Part shown: positions 21,106-32,629 of the stretch, in pieces
Layout: each line of letters opens with the position of its first letter
Position numbering within the stretch: position 1 is the stretch's first letter
Assembly (NCBI GenBank): GCA_964036295.1
Contig: OZ038473.1
Span: 5,115,501 to 5,179,500, forward strand
Source: Plumapathes pennacea
Taxonomy: Eukaryota > Cnidaria > Anthozoa > Antipatharia > Myriopathidae
Length of the DNA stretch: 64,000 nt
Direction: 5' to 3'
Notes under the pieces: model-generated
What the model saw: the letters and a program-made list of their open reading frames with translations, nothing else
What the model was told of the DNA's origin: nothing
The model's database searches: none
Position numbers and translations under genes: made by a program

Positions 21106-24100
21106 TGTGTTAAAGCATGTAGCTTTCTGTATACAGTATACTAATATTGTGGACAACTGTGGTAAAGCGAATGTATGTTCGTCCCCCCCCCCCAAAAAAA
21201 ATAGAAATTCTAGTTTACTGCATAACAAGACAGGCCCGTGGCCAGTGCGCTTGTGACGTCATTAGTACAATGAATAGAGACACGCGGGGTCCCGGGAGAG
21301 GAACTTTTGTCGTGCGTTTATATGCAAAAGATATTATAGCCGAGTCAGTTTTTGCACATGACGGATCCAAGAGTTCCCTTTATTTTTCTTGCCCTCTTTT
21401 CTTCTAATTTCAGTCAAACAGATATTCACGAAAAAGTGTATTATAATAATTGAGAGAAAACAATTATCGAAGGCCCCGTAGAAATATTCTTCGTTTGCAA
21501 CAACCCAGTTTTCATTGCTTTCCGATGCACGTGACAGTACTTGTGTGACGCTTGCTATACAACCTGGCAACCTTGTTGAGTGAATTTTCAAGCTGACATG
21601 TTTTGTGGAGGAACTGTGTTGTCATTTTGTAATGGGATTGACTGGGGAATACCCGACATCTTAAGTAGCTGTAATTGAAAGCTTTCAGACTTATCTCTGT
21701 AGCACATTAAAACATGACACTTCCCATGATGAAATTACTTCGTATGAAAAAGCCATCTCAGACGTTACTCATCCTACATGTACAAGTCTGATCACTAATA
21801 TGTTCAAGATTGCTATGCATTAAGCTTTAACGCAAAATTCTGGGTCAATACGAAATTAATCTCTATCAGAAGCTGCAGACGTTTGAATACCGTGACAACA
21901 AAGGCGTGCATCACGGGCTTGTGGAGCGAACATTACGGCTCGGATAGTCGGATATCAACCTTGAGCTTTTGAAGACTTCGAGGTATTCAGTGACAAATAT
22001 TCTCGATGTAATCGCCTGCCGGTCTTTCCTGCTTTTGTTAAAGCGGCGTGAGTGAAAGCTAAGTAGCTGATGATTCGGGATTCCCCGTTCTATGATATTA
22101 TGCTCGTGACATTTCATTGACAGATCTTGTATCTTAATCTCGCGTGATATTTGCCTCAAACCTATTAGTAATTCAATATCCTCAGACAATAAATAAAGAA
22201 CCTTTACTGCACGCAAAACGAAGTTAAACGCCGACTGTTCGTATACGCCGCGCGTTACACAAAGCCGCAGAGTTTCCGACAAAGGGAAACGCTCTGCCCG
22301 CAGGGAAAAGTTCAAGTTCTATCAAGTTTCGACTCGTCTTCTACTACTTATTCGATGTTCTTTCACACAAATATTGCTCAGAACACAGATACATTGGTTG
22401 AAGTGGTATCTATAATCGAGCATTTGCAAAACACAACCCTTCGTACTTTACGGGGGTCCCACTGGTAACACATCAAGCATTTGTGTATGGCTATTTTCAA
22501 GTCTTCCGACGCTTAAAAACAATGCAAGCCAAAATCGCTCTTAAAGTATGGCTTCCGTGCATCCAGAAAGCCAACCGATGATCGTTTTGTTTGAATCAAC
22601 AACTGAAGGACCGGAATTTTTTTCTATATCCCTTGACAGAGAAAACCCATTGTACTTGGTTCTATGATTTTGATCTCTGAGTACGTCTGATCTTGCAATG
22701 CCTGTTTTTTAACACATTTTAAAATACAAACGTATCTTAGCACCTCGGTTACTTTTGGCAATCTTCTTTTTGAGCTTCTAGCTTTCTCGCAGCGATGGTT
22801 TATTGATCCTAATTTTCTCTTTCCATTTCCATCTGTGGCTTTTTATTGTTTACATGTTGTTTACATGCACGTTCTCGGAACGCATTAGCATTGTGAAGTA
22901 CGTAAGCTCGGGTATAACCATGGACTTTTGACGACTTTGGGACATTCTTTGAAATGTATTCTTGTATTATTCGCCTGCTTTTTCTACTCTTGTTCAAAAT
23001 GCGTGAAAGGTTATTCAAGGGTACGTGGCTTGGCTCACGACTTCGTCTTGCAGGACTTCGGTTTTCTGTCACATAAACATTTGTGGGAATACAATAAAAC
23101 TGAGCGAAGCGAGATCTACCAACGGTCACTTTTTCCTCAGCCATTTCCCAATTTTCAAATAACAACGCCATCTGTTCCACTGATTGTTTGACCTTCATGG
23201 CACCGAGCCAAAATGTCGCAACAACAACATAAATGCACAGCAGAGTGAAATTTTGATCCCAAACAAAAGTCAGATTTTCTGACGCTTTACTTGTATCAGC
23301 AAGAATAATACAAAGTAAAAGAATACAAAGTACCTTCAAGTTCACCCTCATACTAAACAGTTCCATATAATCCGCTATCAAGCGCTTGTCAAGAATCGCC
23401 GTCTTTACACAGGTTCTCGTCTTTGTATGACGAGCGGCTTCGTTCAGCTTGTTCCTTCAAGTTCTCAAGGTTCTGGATGTCAGATTCTTCGTACATTTCT
23501 GTACAGTTGTGCATAGTTATGCAGTTCATTGATAAGTTCATTGCATTTGCTTTCATGGCTTTCAATATGGCTTTTGAGGCTGAACGGACCGACCCAAGCC
23601 AAAACCGCTCAATGAAATTTAGTATGGGTCTACCGCAGCCGGGGTATGCGTTTGTAAGTAAGATGAGCGGTCCATTAAATAATCCACAGAGCCAACTAAG
23701 GCAAGCAACTTGCTGTCTTCAAAATGGCGAAACTGCTCGCCCGCCAAGTCACTTGATCACAACGTCATCACAAATCACATGATAATATAAACCAATCACC
23801 GCATGCATCTGTCTAACCCAGAAAAATAAAAAAAAATAAAAAATCGTTCCATTTTAAAGCTTGTGACGTCACAAGCAAAAAAGTTCTGACAGAGATAGGA
23901 AATCTGATCACTGTTGACTAAAAGCGCCAATAAAACTGCTTTGAATTTACACATCTGTAATGTTGTCTGTTCCCCCTCCCCCCCCCCCCCCCACACACAC
24001 ACACACACACACAAAAATAAAAGGGCAACGTACCACTCCAACCACTTGCCCTGCTCGGTCAAATCTTCCTTGGTTTGGGGACGTTCGCGATCTCCCTCCC

Positions 24101-25213
24101 TCTGCAACTGTGACGCTTGCGACCGGAGTTGGTTAATAACGGGAACTCTCTTATATTCCGGGGCCTCTGAGCTGTGTAGAAATTTCACGGCGTACAAAAT
24201 CGATGACACATGGTTTGACAGCGTCGCTGACTTTAGGTTGCGGGTATTCTGAAAAGAACGAAGCATGTGGTTACTGAATGCGGTTCAACTCAAAGAAAGC
24301 GCGCAAAGCACTCGACTCTCCCTTCAAAACTCGGACACGCGCGCAAAGCATGACAAAGGCTTCTTGCATACATACCTTCAGAAAATCGAGGTATGCCTCG
24401 ATCAAGGCAATGTCGCAAAACGACGATGGCTTCATAGTCCTTTCTCGTCCATATACGAAGCCAAGGTAGCCTGAAAAGCGAGACATACGATACATTAGTA
24501 AAATGCGACGAGGTTAGATTCCTAGAATTTTTTTCTTTTTTTGCCTGAAATGAACGTTGTGCATACAGATGTTAGGGCCGGAATTTTCTTCTGAGAAGTG
24601 AGTACTTACACATGATCCTTTCGCTCGTTTTGGAAAAGATAGCTCTGGATATGGGCGGTGCTCTTCGCAGGAGATTGTGTTCACGCGTCCAGAAAGCACG
24701 TAGGTCTGTAAGAAATGTGCTCATTTCTGCGGTCAGCAAAGTCGGGTCCAGAACGTAGCCTCGCGGTCTCTTGTCAGTGGGTATCTTGTCAGTGTAGATG
24801 TCGTGGCCCTGAGCGGCGCATTCGACTACGGCTTGGGGTTCTTCCATGGCGATGCTGTCGTGGTTGCCGTTGTCGTCAGGAACATCATGATCATCATCTT
24901 GCCCGCTGGTCTCGTCAGCATCCATTTCATCGGCGCTGCTACTGTCGCTGTTGCTTTGGTCGTGCAGGTCACTGCTGGCCTCGTCAGATTGTAGCTCGGG
25001 TATGTCGGCGCTGTTGCGTTGAATCGTGGATCGTGAATACTCCCCCTCGTCGTCTGATGATGACGGGGACGGTGATGATGATTCCTCGGATGACTCGGTG
25101 CCTTGATCAGTATAACTTAGGATTAAGTTTTCCATTTCAGCGAAGATGTCTCTTGCGTGAAGACTAGTAGAGGTGTGAGAATGCGTAGGAAGGTAAACAA
25201 GCTTCGTTGCCAT
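18783..25213 (-). CDS. Crypton-type tyrosine recombinase, seven exons
   Basis: Exons (minus strand): 25213-24610, 24470-24376, 24248-24034, 20867-20567, 20268-20159, 19751-19618, 19332-18783, about 668 codons. All junctions are GT-AG and in phase except exon 4 to 5, which needs a one-base shift. Residues 1-180 are acidic and Ser-rich (SSEESSSPSPSSSDDEGE). A core-binding SAM-like region follows (ALIEAYLDFLK, SATLSNHVSSILYAVKFLH). The catalytic domain shows Arg I in TLMPPARAMEIRTL, the beta-hairpin Lys in FQQFKTTRHR, NxLR-type box II in VNCLRSSFITWAYE, then His in ALRHS and Tyr in AELTYNRRT. Beyond the Tyr lies a 130-residue extension (FVALVERRS...LLWYRSM...YQLHLDGEVW) resembling chromatin-reader-type beta domains. 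Cryptons are DNA transposons using such recombinases and commonly contain introns. No reverse transcriptase is nearby. Confidence 0.82.
19868..20135 (-). mobile_element. 3' end of a LINE with (TTA)n tail
   Basis: Read on the minus strand, AGTGTCCCAATTAGTTTG, AAAGCTAAATCCATT and CAAATAAAGG run into (TTA)n. The same 3' end occurs at 54,146-54,376 downstream of a recognisable reverse-transcriptase C-terminal fragment. It lies in intron 5 of the recombinase gene. Confidence 0.75.
21001..21102. repeat. (TAA)n microsatellite
   Basis: About 34 units, near perfect, inside the large third intron of the recombinase gene. The Ile- and Asn-only frames seen across it are artefacts. Confidence 0.95.
21911..22315 (-). 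pseudogene. Diverged relative of the repeat-X protein
   Basis: A 134-codon frame contains RRFNKSRKDRQAITSRIFV and KSSRLISDYPS, which align with NKDRKSRRLLREYISKN...SSKVHDYTRA of the copy B protein. The hydrophobic N-terminus is not conserved. It is probably a decayed copy or a distant paralogue. Confidence 0.35.
22809..23366 (-). CDS. Repeat-X two-hydrophobic-segment protein, copy C
   Basis: 185 codons from ATG 23366, closely similar to the protein at 13,629-14,306. It has the same KVLCILLLCIILADTSKA signal-like segment, FTLLCIYVVVATFWLGAMK second segment, FYCIPTNVYV, RRSREPSHVP, NKSRKSRRIIQEYISKN and HNANAFRERA. A frame change at QMEMEREN ends it earlier than copy B. Substitutions are often conservative (K/R, L/I), which would fit past constraint. 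Confidence 0.5.
   Translation of the reverse strand: MELFSMRVNLKVLCILLLCIILADTSKASENLTFVWDQNFTLLCIYVVVATFWLGAMKVKQSVEQMALLFENWEMAEEKVTVGRSRFAQFYCIPTNVYVTENRSPARRSREPSHVPLNNLSRILNKSRKSRRIIQEYISKNVPKSSKVHGYTRAYVLHNANAFRERACKQHVNNKKPQMEMEREN
23978..24013. repeat. Poly-C followed by (AC)n
   Basis: About 15 C followed by about 10 AC units, just 3' of recombinase exon 3 (minus strand). Confidence 0.9.
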
Positions 25214-26490
25214 TGGCAGCAAGCTGAAGGCAGCCAATCACGTGCGAGATTTTAGCCGCGTAATGACCGCTAAGGTCCTGATAGCAGAGTGATGAGAAAA
25301 CCGGCCCGAAAGGTTGAGAAAGGTCCTATTTACTTCTTTCTCCTGCTCTCTTAATATCTTTGCTGGTTTGTTTTCTTGTGGGGAGGTTGCCGTGCAAGAA
25401 ACACGTGCACGGTAAAAAGGCTGGGGCGCGCGCGTTCCCAGTCCCCCTCGGCCAAACTGAAAGTTTGGGCCAAGCAGTTGGGCGAAGTTTGAAGTGTTGT
25501 GAGTGACGGTCCGCTGTGTACAGCATAATGAATTGAAGGTGAAAGCCTTGGGTACACATGCAGGAATACTTGGCGAAAGTTTGATGCGATTCTGTCATTA
25601 GGGCGACCTGGAGAGTAATATCGAAAAAGGGGTATTTGGAAAAAAGAGCGATATTTGGAAAGTCGGCGCTTGTGAAGGAAAAGCTCGAAAGTGTTGAAAG
25701 TTCTCAGAAAGCTTGCTGGGACGATGAGAATAGTTTTTGGTTAACATTTGTGTTATGTTTGTTGAGCGGTTGAGTGGGTTTAGGGTTAAAATAATAGGAA
25801 AAACTTTGGGGTCATTTTGCAGCGGAACGCGTGAGTGGATCTGGTTGAAAAACTGTCGGGGCCCTTCCTAAGAAAGCAGAGAAGCGTTTGGAGGTGTTTT
25901 CGTAAAAGGGGAAAGAGTGCATGTGGCAGTTTTTTATGTTAAAGATGGGCAAGTGAATGCGTCGTCCATCTTGGAATATGAGTGAGACTGGGCTCGAGTG
26001 CTGGGGAGAGCGCGGTTCTACGGCGAGAACAATGGGGTCACGCGATGGATGCGTAAAGCTCAGAAATGTAAAGTGTAAGAAGTTGTAAAAATGTGTTTAG
26101 GATCGGGGTGCTGGACTGTTTGGTCGATGTAAACTGACTGAATAACCTTGCAAGGCAGCAAGTTAGATGACGAATCGAGCGTTCGATGTGTTGAAATAAT
26201 GGGCTTGGCGAGGTGGGGCAGGGTGGAGTCGATGACGAATGGAGTGTCTGAAGCAATTGTCGAGTGTTTGTTCGATGTAAATAATAAGCTTGGGAGGTGG
26301 GGTCGATGACGAATCGAGCCAAATCGAGTGTCTGATGCAATTGTCGACTAATTTGGTCAATGTAAATAATACACTTGCAAGGTGTGGTAATTTTGGTATG
26401 TGATGTAATCAAGTGAATAAAAGTATAAATGAAAGAGCCGAAAAGCTCACAATCATATCATAATCATTGCTGGAGTGGGAGAGTGCAAAA
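25214..26490. promoter_or_regulatory. Shared upstream region of the divergent recombinase and unknown genes
   Basis: 1.28 kb separates the two start codons. No exon is convincing. It contains a degenerate tandem array at about 26,100-26,390 and near the plus-strand start a TATA-like AATAAAAGTATAAATG at 26,416. Calling it a bidirectional promoter is an inference from gene orientation only. Confidence 0.4.
26100..26390. repeat. Degenerate ~115-bp tandem repeat
   Basis: Units contain GATGACGAATCGAGC or GATGACGAATGGAGTGTCTG, then CAATTGTCGA, TCGATGTAAATAATA and CTTGCAAGGTG or CTTGGGAGGTGG. Two and a half to three units lie about 100 bp upstream of the plus-strand gene and may be regulatory. Confidence 0.65.
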
Positions 26491-29400
26491 ATGAGTGGCG
26501 AGTCTCCCGTGTCGAAAAGGCGCCGTCGTCGAGAAAGTCCGTTCGTGCTAACCGAGGCCGCTGAATGTCGTGAAAGAGATGATGGAGAACAAGAGCAGGA
26601 AGGAGCAGCAGAAGAAGAACTAGAGGAGGAGGAAGTCGTTTTGCAGTAAGTGCTCGTATTTAAACTGAGCTTTAACCGCTTTAATAGTGGCGCCAAGTTT
26701 TGTGATAAAATAATACTTTGATCGATCGATCAATAAGTCGACAGTCGATGCCGGCGTAGATGGTTCTTTTCAGGTTTTTACAGGTAGTCCTCCGCGTTGA
26801 TTTGATCTATCCTGAGCTGTTAAGACCCGAATTCTAGTCAAGTGTCGATCGAGTATCGAGTATAGACCGGTAATGATTCGTTGTCTTCCACAACACTAGA
26901 CACAAAAATGACCTTCACTACGCTGACTTTCTGAGATATGAATTTGCTATCAGAAGACCTACAAGGTCCCCATGTCTGGAATTCAATACCTTTATCCCTT
27001 CGTCAGTCTCTAAAACTACACAACCACAAAAAATTGCTGAAGTCATATTTTCTTACTGTGACAACCTAGTATAAATAGATCCTACTTGTAATAGTACCCA
27101 GCTGCATGTATTATCTTCAGTGTAACTATTTATTTGTATGATTGTGACAACTTAGCAATAGATCTTACTTGTACATTCTGTAGTACCCCGTATTATTGTC
27201 AGCATAACTAAACTCATTTACCTATTCACACGAATCTTTATAATAATTAATTATTTGCAATCCTGCAGTTATAGATCCTACTTGTATGTGATGGTACTGA
27301 ATCATCGTGTATAACCAAATGTATCTATTTTTGTGTGGAAACACTTGTAGTAATAATATTGTATTGTATGCACGTGTAAGTGTGAATTGTTTATCGCACT
27401 GCCGTTGCATGTAGTGCATGTAGTGCCGAGCTGGTCCGATCGAAATGCTTCTTTTCCGTGTATTTCTAATCTGAACTTGTCCTCGGCGTTTATTCTCAGG
27501 TGCACCCCCTCTCTGTACAGACGAGTGGACAGAGAAAGGGAGGAGCAGATGCTGGCCCAACCTCTGGGCGTGCCCTCCTATTTTCCGTCCGGTCTGTCCG
27601 TGGAAGGCGCGCCTCTCCAGTTCGACTTCGAGCTCTTCCTCTTCGACAGCCTGCACCTACCGTTTGGCCTGTTAGAGGAGGACAAGGGCGACGCCGTTGA
27701 CTTTGAGAACCTCCAAGAGTGCAAGGCGTACTGCGAGAGGTTCGCCCGCGACGCTCTCGACGAAGCCAGGGACATCAGAAGAGAACAAGACGGGGAAAGC
27801 GCTCGGGCCCCGGCAAGCGCCCCGGCGGCGTCACTTGACAAGGAGGCCATGTTCCGAACAGCGGGCAACGGCCTGGACGGAATGCTCGCAACGGGAATTG
27901 CATCGTGCGATCGCAATATCGCGCGAGTGAGACAGGACAGGTGAGATAACCTTTGCTCCCCCCTCTCCCCCCAAAACAATCCACCCCCACCCCCACCCCC
28001 ACCCCGACTCTAACTCAAGCCAATGAACTGACACACCGCGAATTGATTTATGCAGTTGCATTTAGTTGATCAGTTGTTTACAGATCAAAGTTCACTAGTT
28101 GGTTTGAGAGAATCTGCATTTTGAACTTGGGAGTGAAAATAGTGTAAATATATGTTCAAAATTTGCTTGCAATCTCTCACAGATTTGGCAACGTCATGGT
28201 GCTCGGAGCTCCAGCCTGGAGCAACCTGTCGCCGCAATTCATGCACGGGTATCCCAGGCGTCTGGTCACCGCTGACCATGGGGGCTTCCTCCCGGGGAAC
28301 GTTTGCGTGGCGGCCAGGATTTCAAACCAATTCATGCGAAACATGGCGCCCGGGGACATTGCAGGGTTCTGCTACAGGCAGGCCATGTCAAACCTGGGCC
28401 TCACCCTGCCGGAGCTGTTCCTGGCCAGGCAGTCGGCCCTGGCGTACTCGGGCCAGGCCAGACAGCCACAACGACTGGTGCACAGCATGGTGAGGTATGG
28501 AATCGACTTCCTCACCTTCTCTGCCCTGGGCAGCGAGGAACTCGTGAGACTGGACGAGCTGGGCTCGGCAATCAAACGGAGGCACGCCGAGAACCTCAGC
28601 CCTGAGCAATACCACCACCAAGAGGGCGACGAACAGTCCACCTCTGACACGGACGGAGCAGTGTCTGAGGACTCGGTGGAGCTGGAGTCCAGTTTCCTGG
28701 CCGACAGACTGTCGCAGAGCGACAGAGAGAAGCTGGACGCTGACCTCCCCAGGCTGAAGACCCAGCTGCTCGAGCAATTCGGGGGCGGAGCGAGTGCCCC
28801 GCCTCAACAGCCACCAGACGAGGGGACGTTCCGTCCCAGGGCGGGGTCGTCCACCTCAGCAGCTCGGTCTTCGGGCAGCTCTTCTACCAGACGTAGGCGC
28901 TCCAGGAGGGAGGCTGTCGAGGCAGTGGCAACTGTCGAGGGCCCAGGCTCCGGGCAACAGGTGGCAGCACCGCCGGGCAAGGAAAACCTGGGGGAACGCC
29001 TCGCAAGGGTCCCTGGCATCAGTGTTGCCCACCTTCCCAGCCCCTCTGCCTTGGCCTCGCTTCGGGAGTTCTTCACCAAGCACGTACCGGTGGCATGAGC
29101 TGTAAGTGAGCACATGTTATTATTAGGACAGATCACTGCTAGCCCATTCTTTCTCTAAGAGTCAGAGAATAATAGTTGCCCTGTTCGCGATTTTTGCAGA
29201 ATTACTATCAATATAATAGTAATAATAATAATAATAATATTGGTAGTAGTAGATGGAGGAGTTGTACTATTGTTATCATTATTTACTAGATTCCATTCAC
29301 TATTTCTAAATGTTCGCGTGAGTTATTTCGTGTCCTTCAAAAAAAAAAAAAAGATGGTTTCTATGCCTTTTTCAAAACGCCTCGGAAGAAATGGCCACAT

Positions 29401-30573
29401 GCCAGCCAAGCATAAAGGCTGTGCATGCTATCAATCAATATTTTATTGAGCACCACATTTTGGCTGTCACATTAATGCAAAAGTAATATTACAACATGTT
29501 AATTGGTGCAAGGCAACCGTGATAACCCTAAGGCTAGAATAGACAGCTTACTGAACGAGTTTAAATAGAGAGTTCACCCACACCCACTTCGTTGAATGCT
29601 GAACAATTTTTGACCAACTCTATCGCTCAGTTTCTCACCAGATATACACTGCACAGCAGAATTCCCACCCCATCTCCAGTCACACATTTCACAGGGTAAA
29701 ACAGGGTCAATCTCACCGACTGAATCTGACTCCTTCAGCAGGTTGAAGGCCTAGCCTCCAGAACTCCAGGAGCGCAGGTGCCCGAGAGCCCATCGACCGT
29801 CTTCGGGGAGGTCGCCCTGGGCCTCCACAGGACCAGGCGCTCGCGGGAAGTCCACGCTGCACTCCAGGCTCTTTGGGATCTAGCGTCCAGGGTATGCGTC
29901 TGCAGCGCTTCCAATGTTGGCCCACCGGAAGATGGAATAACCCCAAGTCCCTCCGAGGACTGCCCATACAGGACGAAGCAGTCCATGGGGCTGTACATCG
30001 AGCCCGCATCCGAAGTGTGCCATACCATCTGCTCTGTGTGCGAGGTCTTCCGGGAGTACGGCAAGCTCCAATCCTGTGGCATAACAACCAACCTGGACAA
30101 GAACTCTAGGTTCCCTTGTGGTCAACGTCCTCTGGGGGGGCTCTCTGGAAACCGCACAGGAGCAGAACCAAATAAAGGCCCTGATGCAGAAGCTCCTCAG
30201 CTGCGGAAAAGACAAAGTAAATGCCGTCCTCAGCGTGGGACTGTTGGCAAGGAACCACACGCCCAGAATCGCCCAGGTGTACCTTTCATCAGGTTGGTCT
30301 GACTTCTGGAGGGAAATGAGGAGAGTGGGCACAGCACTGTACCACCAGGATTCCAAACGGGCCTGCTCTGCTGTGCTATCATTCATCAGAATGAAATGTG
30401 TGCCACCAGGGAATGCTTGGGCTTACTACCTCACCAGCAGTGACGAAGCGTCAGAGACCCAAGCGCTGGAGGCGCTGCTAGGCCACAGTGGTGCTGAAAC
30501 GACAACAACATCAGCATCAACGGCAGCATCAACGACAAGCACAACTGCACCCAGCAGCAGCTCCCATGAGTGA
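26491..30573 (+). CDS. Spliced gene of unknown function, probably damaged, divergent from recombinase
   Basis: Exons 26491-26645, 27500-27940, 28183-29098 and about 29742-30573. The first three join in phase (TTG CA|G TGC; GAC AG|A TTT). Exon 1 is basic then acidic (SKRRRRRESPF, EEELEEEE), resembling a nuclear protein. Exon 3 holds a globular block (GNVMVLGAPAWSNLSPQFM, GYPRRLVTADHGGFLPGNV, AISNQF-like, QRLVHSMVRYGIDFLTFSAL) and a Ser/Arg-rich linker. TGA ends exon 3 six bases before a donor GCT|GTAAGTG; exon 4 opens in the same phase, so this may be a nonsense change in a longer protein of about 780 residues. Exon 4 has Cys pairs (VCHTICSVC) and a frame change near 30,115 before VNVLWGGSLETAQ. 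I recognise no family. If the stop is genuine, the product is 503 residues. Confidence 0.55.
27070..27290. repeat. Degenerate repeats in intron 1 of the unknown gene
   Basis: ATAGATCCTACTTGTA or ATAGATCTTACTTGTA recurs at about 27,076, 27,160 and 27,270 with related TAGTACCC and TATTATCTTCAGTGTAACTA context. Unit about 90-110 bp. Confidence 0.55.
28090..28145. mobile_element. Fragment of a TTAA-type MITE
   Basis: GAGAATCTGCATTTTGAACTTGGGAGTGAAAAT matches the terminal 45 bp of the TTAA MITE, in intron 2 of the unknown gene. Confidence 0.6.
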
Positions 30574-30609
30574 GTGACTGACTACAATAAGCAAGTTAGT
30601 TGGACTTTC

Positions 30610-31853
30610 ATTTCTCAAACTGCTTTGACATGACTCAGGTATCGAATTGTGAATTGTTGAGCACCTGTAAGATATTTTGCTTCATGTTAGCCATTAGCCA
30701 TTTCAAATTTGAGTCTACAATATTAGCCATCTTAGCCTGTTGTTGCAAGTTTCAAGTTTATTATATTATATCAATACCACACAAGGACAGGAGAAGATAA
30801 TAGGTATTAGCCATTTCAAAGTCTACAATATTATAGTGTTCCAAGGTGATGTTGTTCTAGTTGCTACGACACCGGCTGGGTCAGACTTCAGATTAAAAAA
30901 AAAATCCAGTAAGATTATATCCTGTAAGATATTTCACTACATGTTAGCCTGTTGTTCACAGCTAATTTCCAAATACAAGTTCAAGTTTATCATATTAATA
31001 CCACAAGGACATAGGTGAAGATGATAGGTATTAACCATTTCAAATTTGAGTCTAATAATAATTCTAGGTACTAGGTAATATTGCAGTTTTCTGTTATCAA
31101 ACCCAGTGGGTCAGACTTTAGATTAAAAAGAAGTCCAGTTCTCAACTGACTATGTGTGATAAAGTCTACAAATAAATTGGCACTGAGTTACATTGGTTTC
31201 GATTGAAAGTGTGTAAGCCAAAAGGGCACGGGACATTCAGTTGAAGCTGTTCAACGTGTACTACGGTTCAAAATAGCTCGAGATCACTTTTCAAACTGCT
31301 TTGACATGACTCGGGTATCGAATTGTGAATTGTTGAGGCACCTCTAAGATATTCCACTACATTTTAGCCTGTTGTTCACAGATAAATTTTATGCCCAAAT
31401 TCAAGTCTCAAGTTTATTATATTATATTAATATCACACAAGGACAGGAGAAGATAATAGGTATTAGCCATTTCAAATTTGAGTCTACAATATTATAGTGT
31501 TCCAAGGTAATGTTTTTCTAGTTGTTACGACACCGGCTGGGTCAGACTTCAGATTAAAAAAAAATCCAGTAAGATTATATCCTGTAAGATATTTCACTAC
31601 ATGTTAGCCTGTTGTTCACTGTTCAAGTTCAAGTTCATTATATAAATACCACACAAGGACATAGGAGAAGATGATAGGTATTAACCATTTCAAATTTGAG
31701 TCTAATAATAATTCTAGGTACTAGGTAATATTGCAATTTTCTGTTATCAAACCCAGTGGGTCAGACTTTAGATTAAAAAGAAGTCCAGTTCTCAACTGAC
31801 TATGTGTGATAAAGTCTGCAAATAAATTGGCACCGAGTTACATTGGTTTCCAT
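30610..31853 (+). repeat. ~660-bp tandem duplication downstream of the unknown gene
   Basis: Two copies (about 30,610-31,205 and 31,283-31,853) share CAAACTGCTTTGACATGACTC, GTATCGAATTGTGAATTGTT, GACACCGGCTGGGTCAGACT and ATAAATTGGCAC. Inside each are smaller repeats (TTAGCCATTTCAAATTTGAG twice per copy). They lie just past the gene end and may include its 3' UTR. Confidence 0.8.
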
Positions 31854-31899
31854 TGAAAACAATCCTTTGATAATAACCCTTGTGGTGTTTATGAAAATA

Positions 31900-32125
31900 T
31901 TGAAGGATGCATGACTCACTCGCAAGTGTGACATAACATATCATGGGGTGGCTGACTCACACTTGCAAGTGTGACACTTGACTGACGTAAACATCATGGG
32001 ATACGTGACTCACACTCGCAAATGTACATAGGACTGGTTTCATGATAACATGGGATGCGCGACTCACCCTCAGGAGTGCCAAATTGACTGCTGTCCACAC
32101 CATGGGGTGTGGCTGAAATTCTCAA
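31900..32125. repeat. Degenerate minisatellite, ~65-bp unit
   Basis: Three to four units: CATCATGGGATACGTGACTCACACTCGCAA..., CATGGGATGCGCGACTCACC..., CATGGGGTGTGGCTGA..., with CAAGTGTGACA joints. No coding potential. Confidence 0.7.
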
Positions 32126-32191
32126 TTCACCCCAGTAGGGTGACTAACTTTAAGAAATCACCCTTCGAGTGTCCATAGAGTCCTGGAGGAA

Positions 32192-32228
32192 GGTTAGGGT
32201 TAGGGTTAGGTTAGGGTTAGGGTTAGGG
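32192..32228 (+). repeat. Interstitial telomeric repeat (TTAGGG)n
   Basis: Six TTAGG(G) units in a row, one with only two G. TTAGGG is the metazoan (and cnidarian) telomere repeat. The tract is too short to be a chromosome end and the flanks are ordinary sequence. Confidence 0.9.
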
Positions 32229-32629
32229 CTATACAATATTTCAGACTAAAAATGTTTGAAAACGATACCCTTTGGGGCGGCACATACCTATATGGCATAG
32301 TACTCCCCCCTCCCCTCTCCGGGATCCCACTGCTGTTTGAAGAGTACAGTAATTTTATTATATAATATGTAGGGTGGTCTTAAAAGAAGGAAGTTCTTAT
32401 GATATTATTCATCATGCCATGTCCATTTCACAGTAATTTATTGTCTCATAAGAAAGTATACATAGTCAGTCTTTGCACTACATTCATTGGTGAAAGACTG
32501 TATATTACATACTTCTCAAGTACCTGTAGGTTACATTATACTTCTCAGAAGCAAATTGATGCATGTGTTGCCCAGTACATGTACAAACACACAAAATCCC
32601 TGCCAGAGAAATATAGATTTTGCCTTTTT

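Larger units (their letters stand above)
21911..23882 (+). mobile_element. Repeat family X, copy C plus a diverged remnant, inside a recombinase intron
   Basis: 22,450-23,882 is a repeat-X copy in forward orientation: internal part (GGCTATTTTCAAGTCTTCCG, GCAAGCCAAAATCG), the ORF-bearing block on the opposite strand, and the tail (ACATGATAATATAAACCAATCACC). The preceding 21,911-22,315 is a much older relative, since TTTTGAAGACTTCGAGGTATTC parallels TTTTGACGACTTTGGGACAT in copy C. Both lie within the 3.1-kb intron between recombinase exons 3 and 4 and explain its length. Confidence 0.6.

Noticed and set aside
24715..25167. 150-codon plus-strand frame, Arg/Cys-rich
   Set aside because: Antisense shadow of recombinase exon 1.
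27578..29136. Long minus-strand frames opposite the unknown gene (for example 27,979-27,578 and 28,807-28,388)
   Set aside because: GC-rich exon shadows; the plus-strand frame has matching splice phases and they do not.
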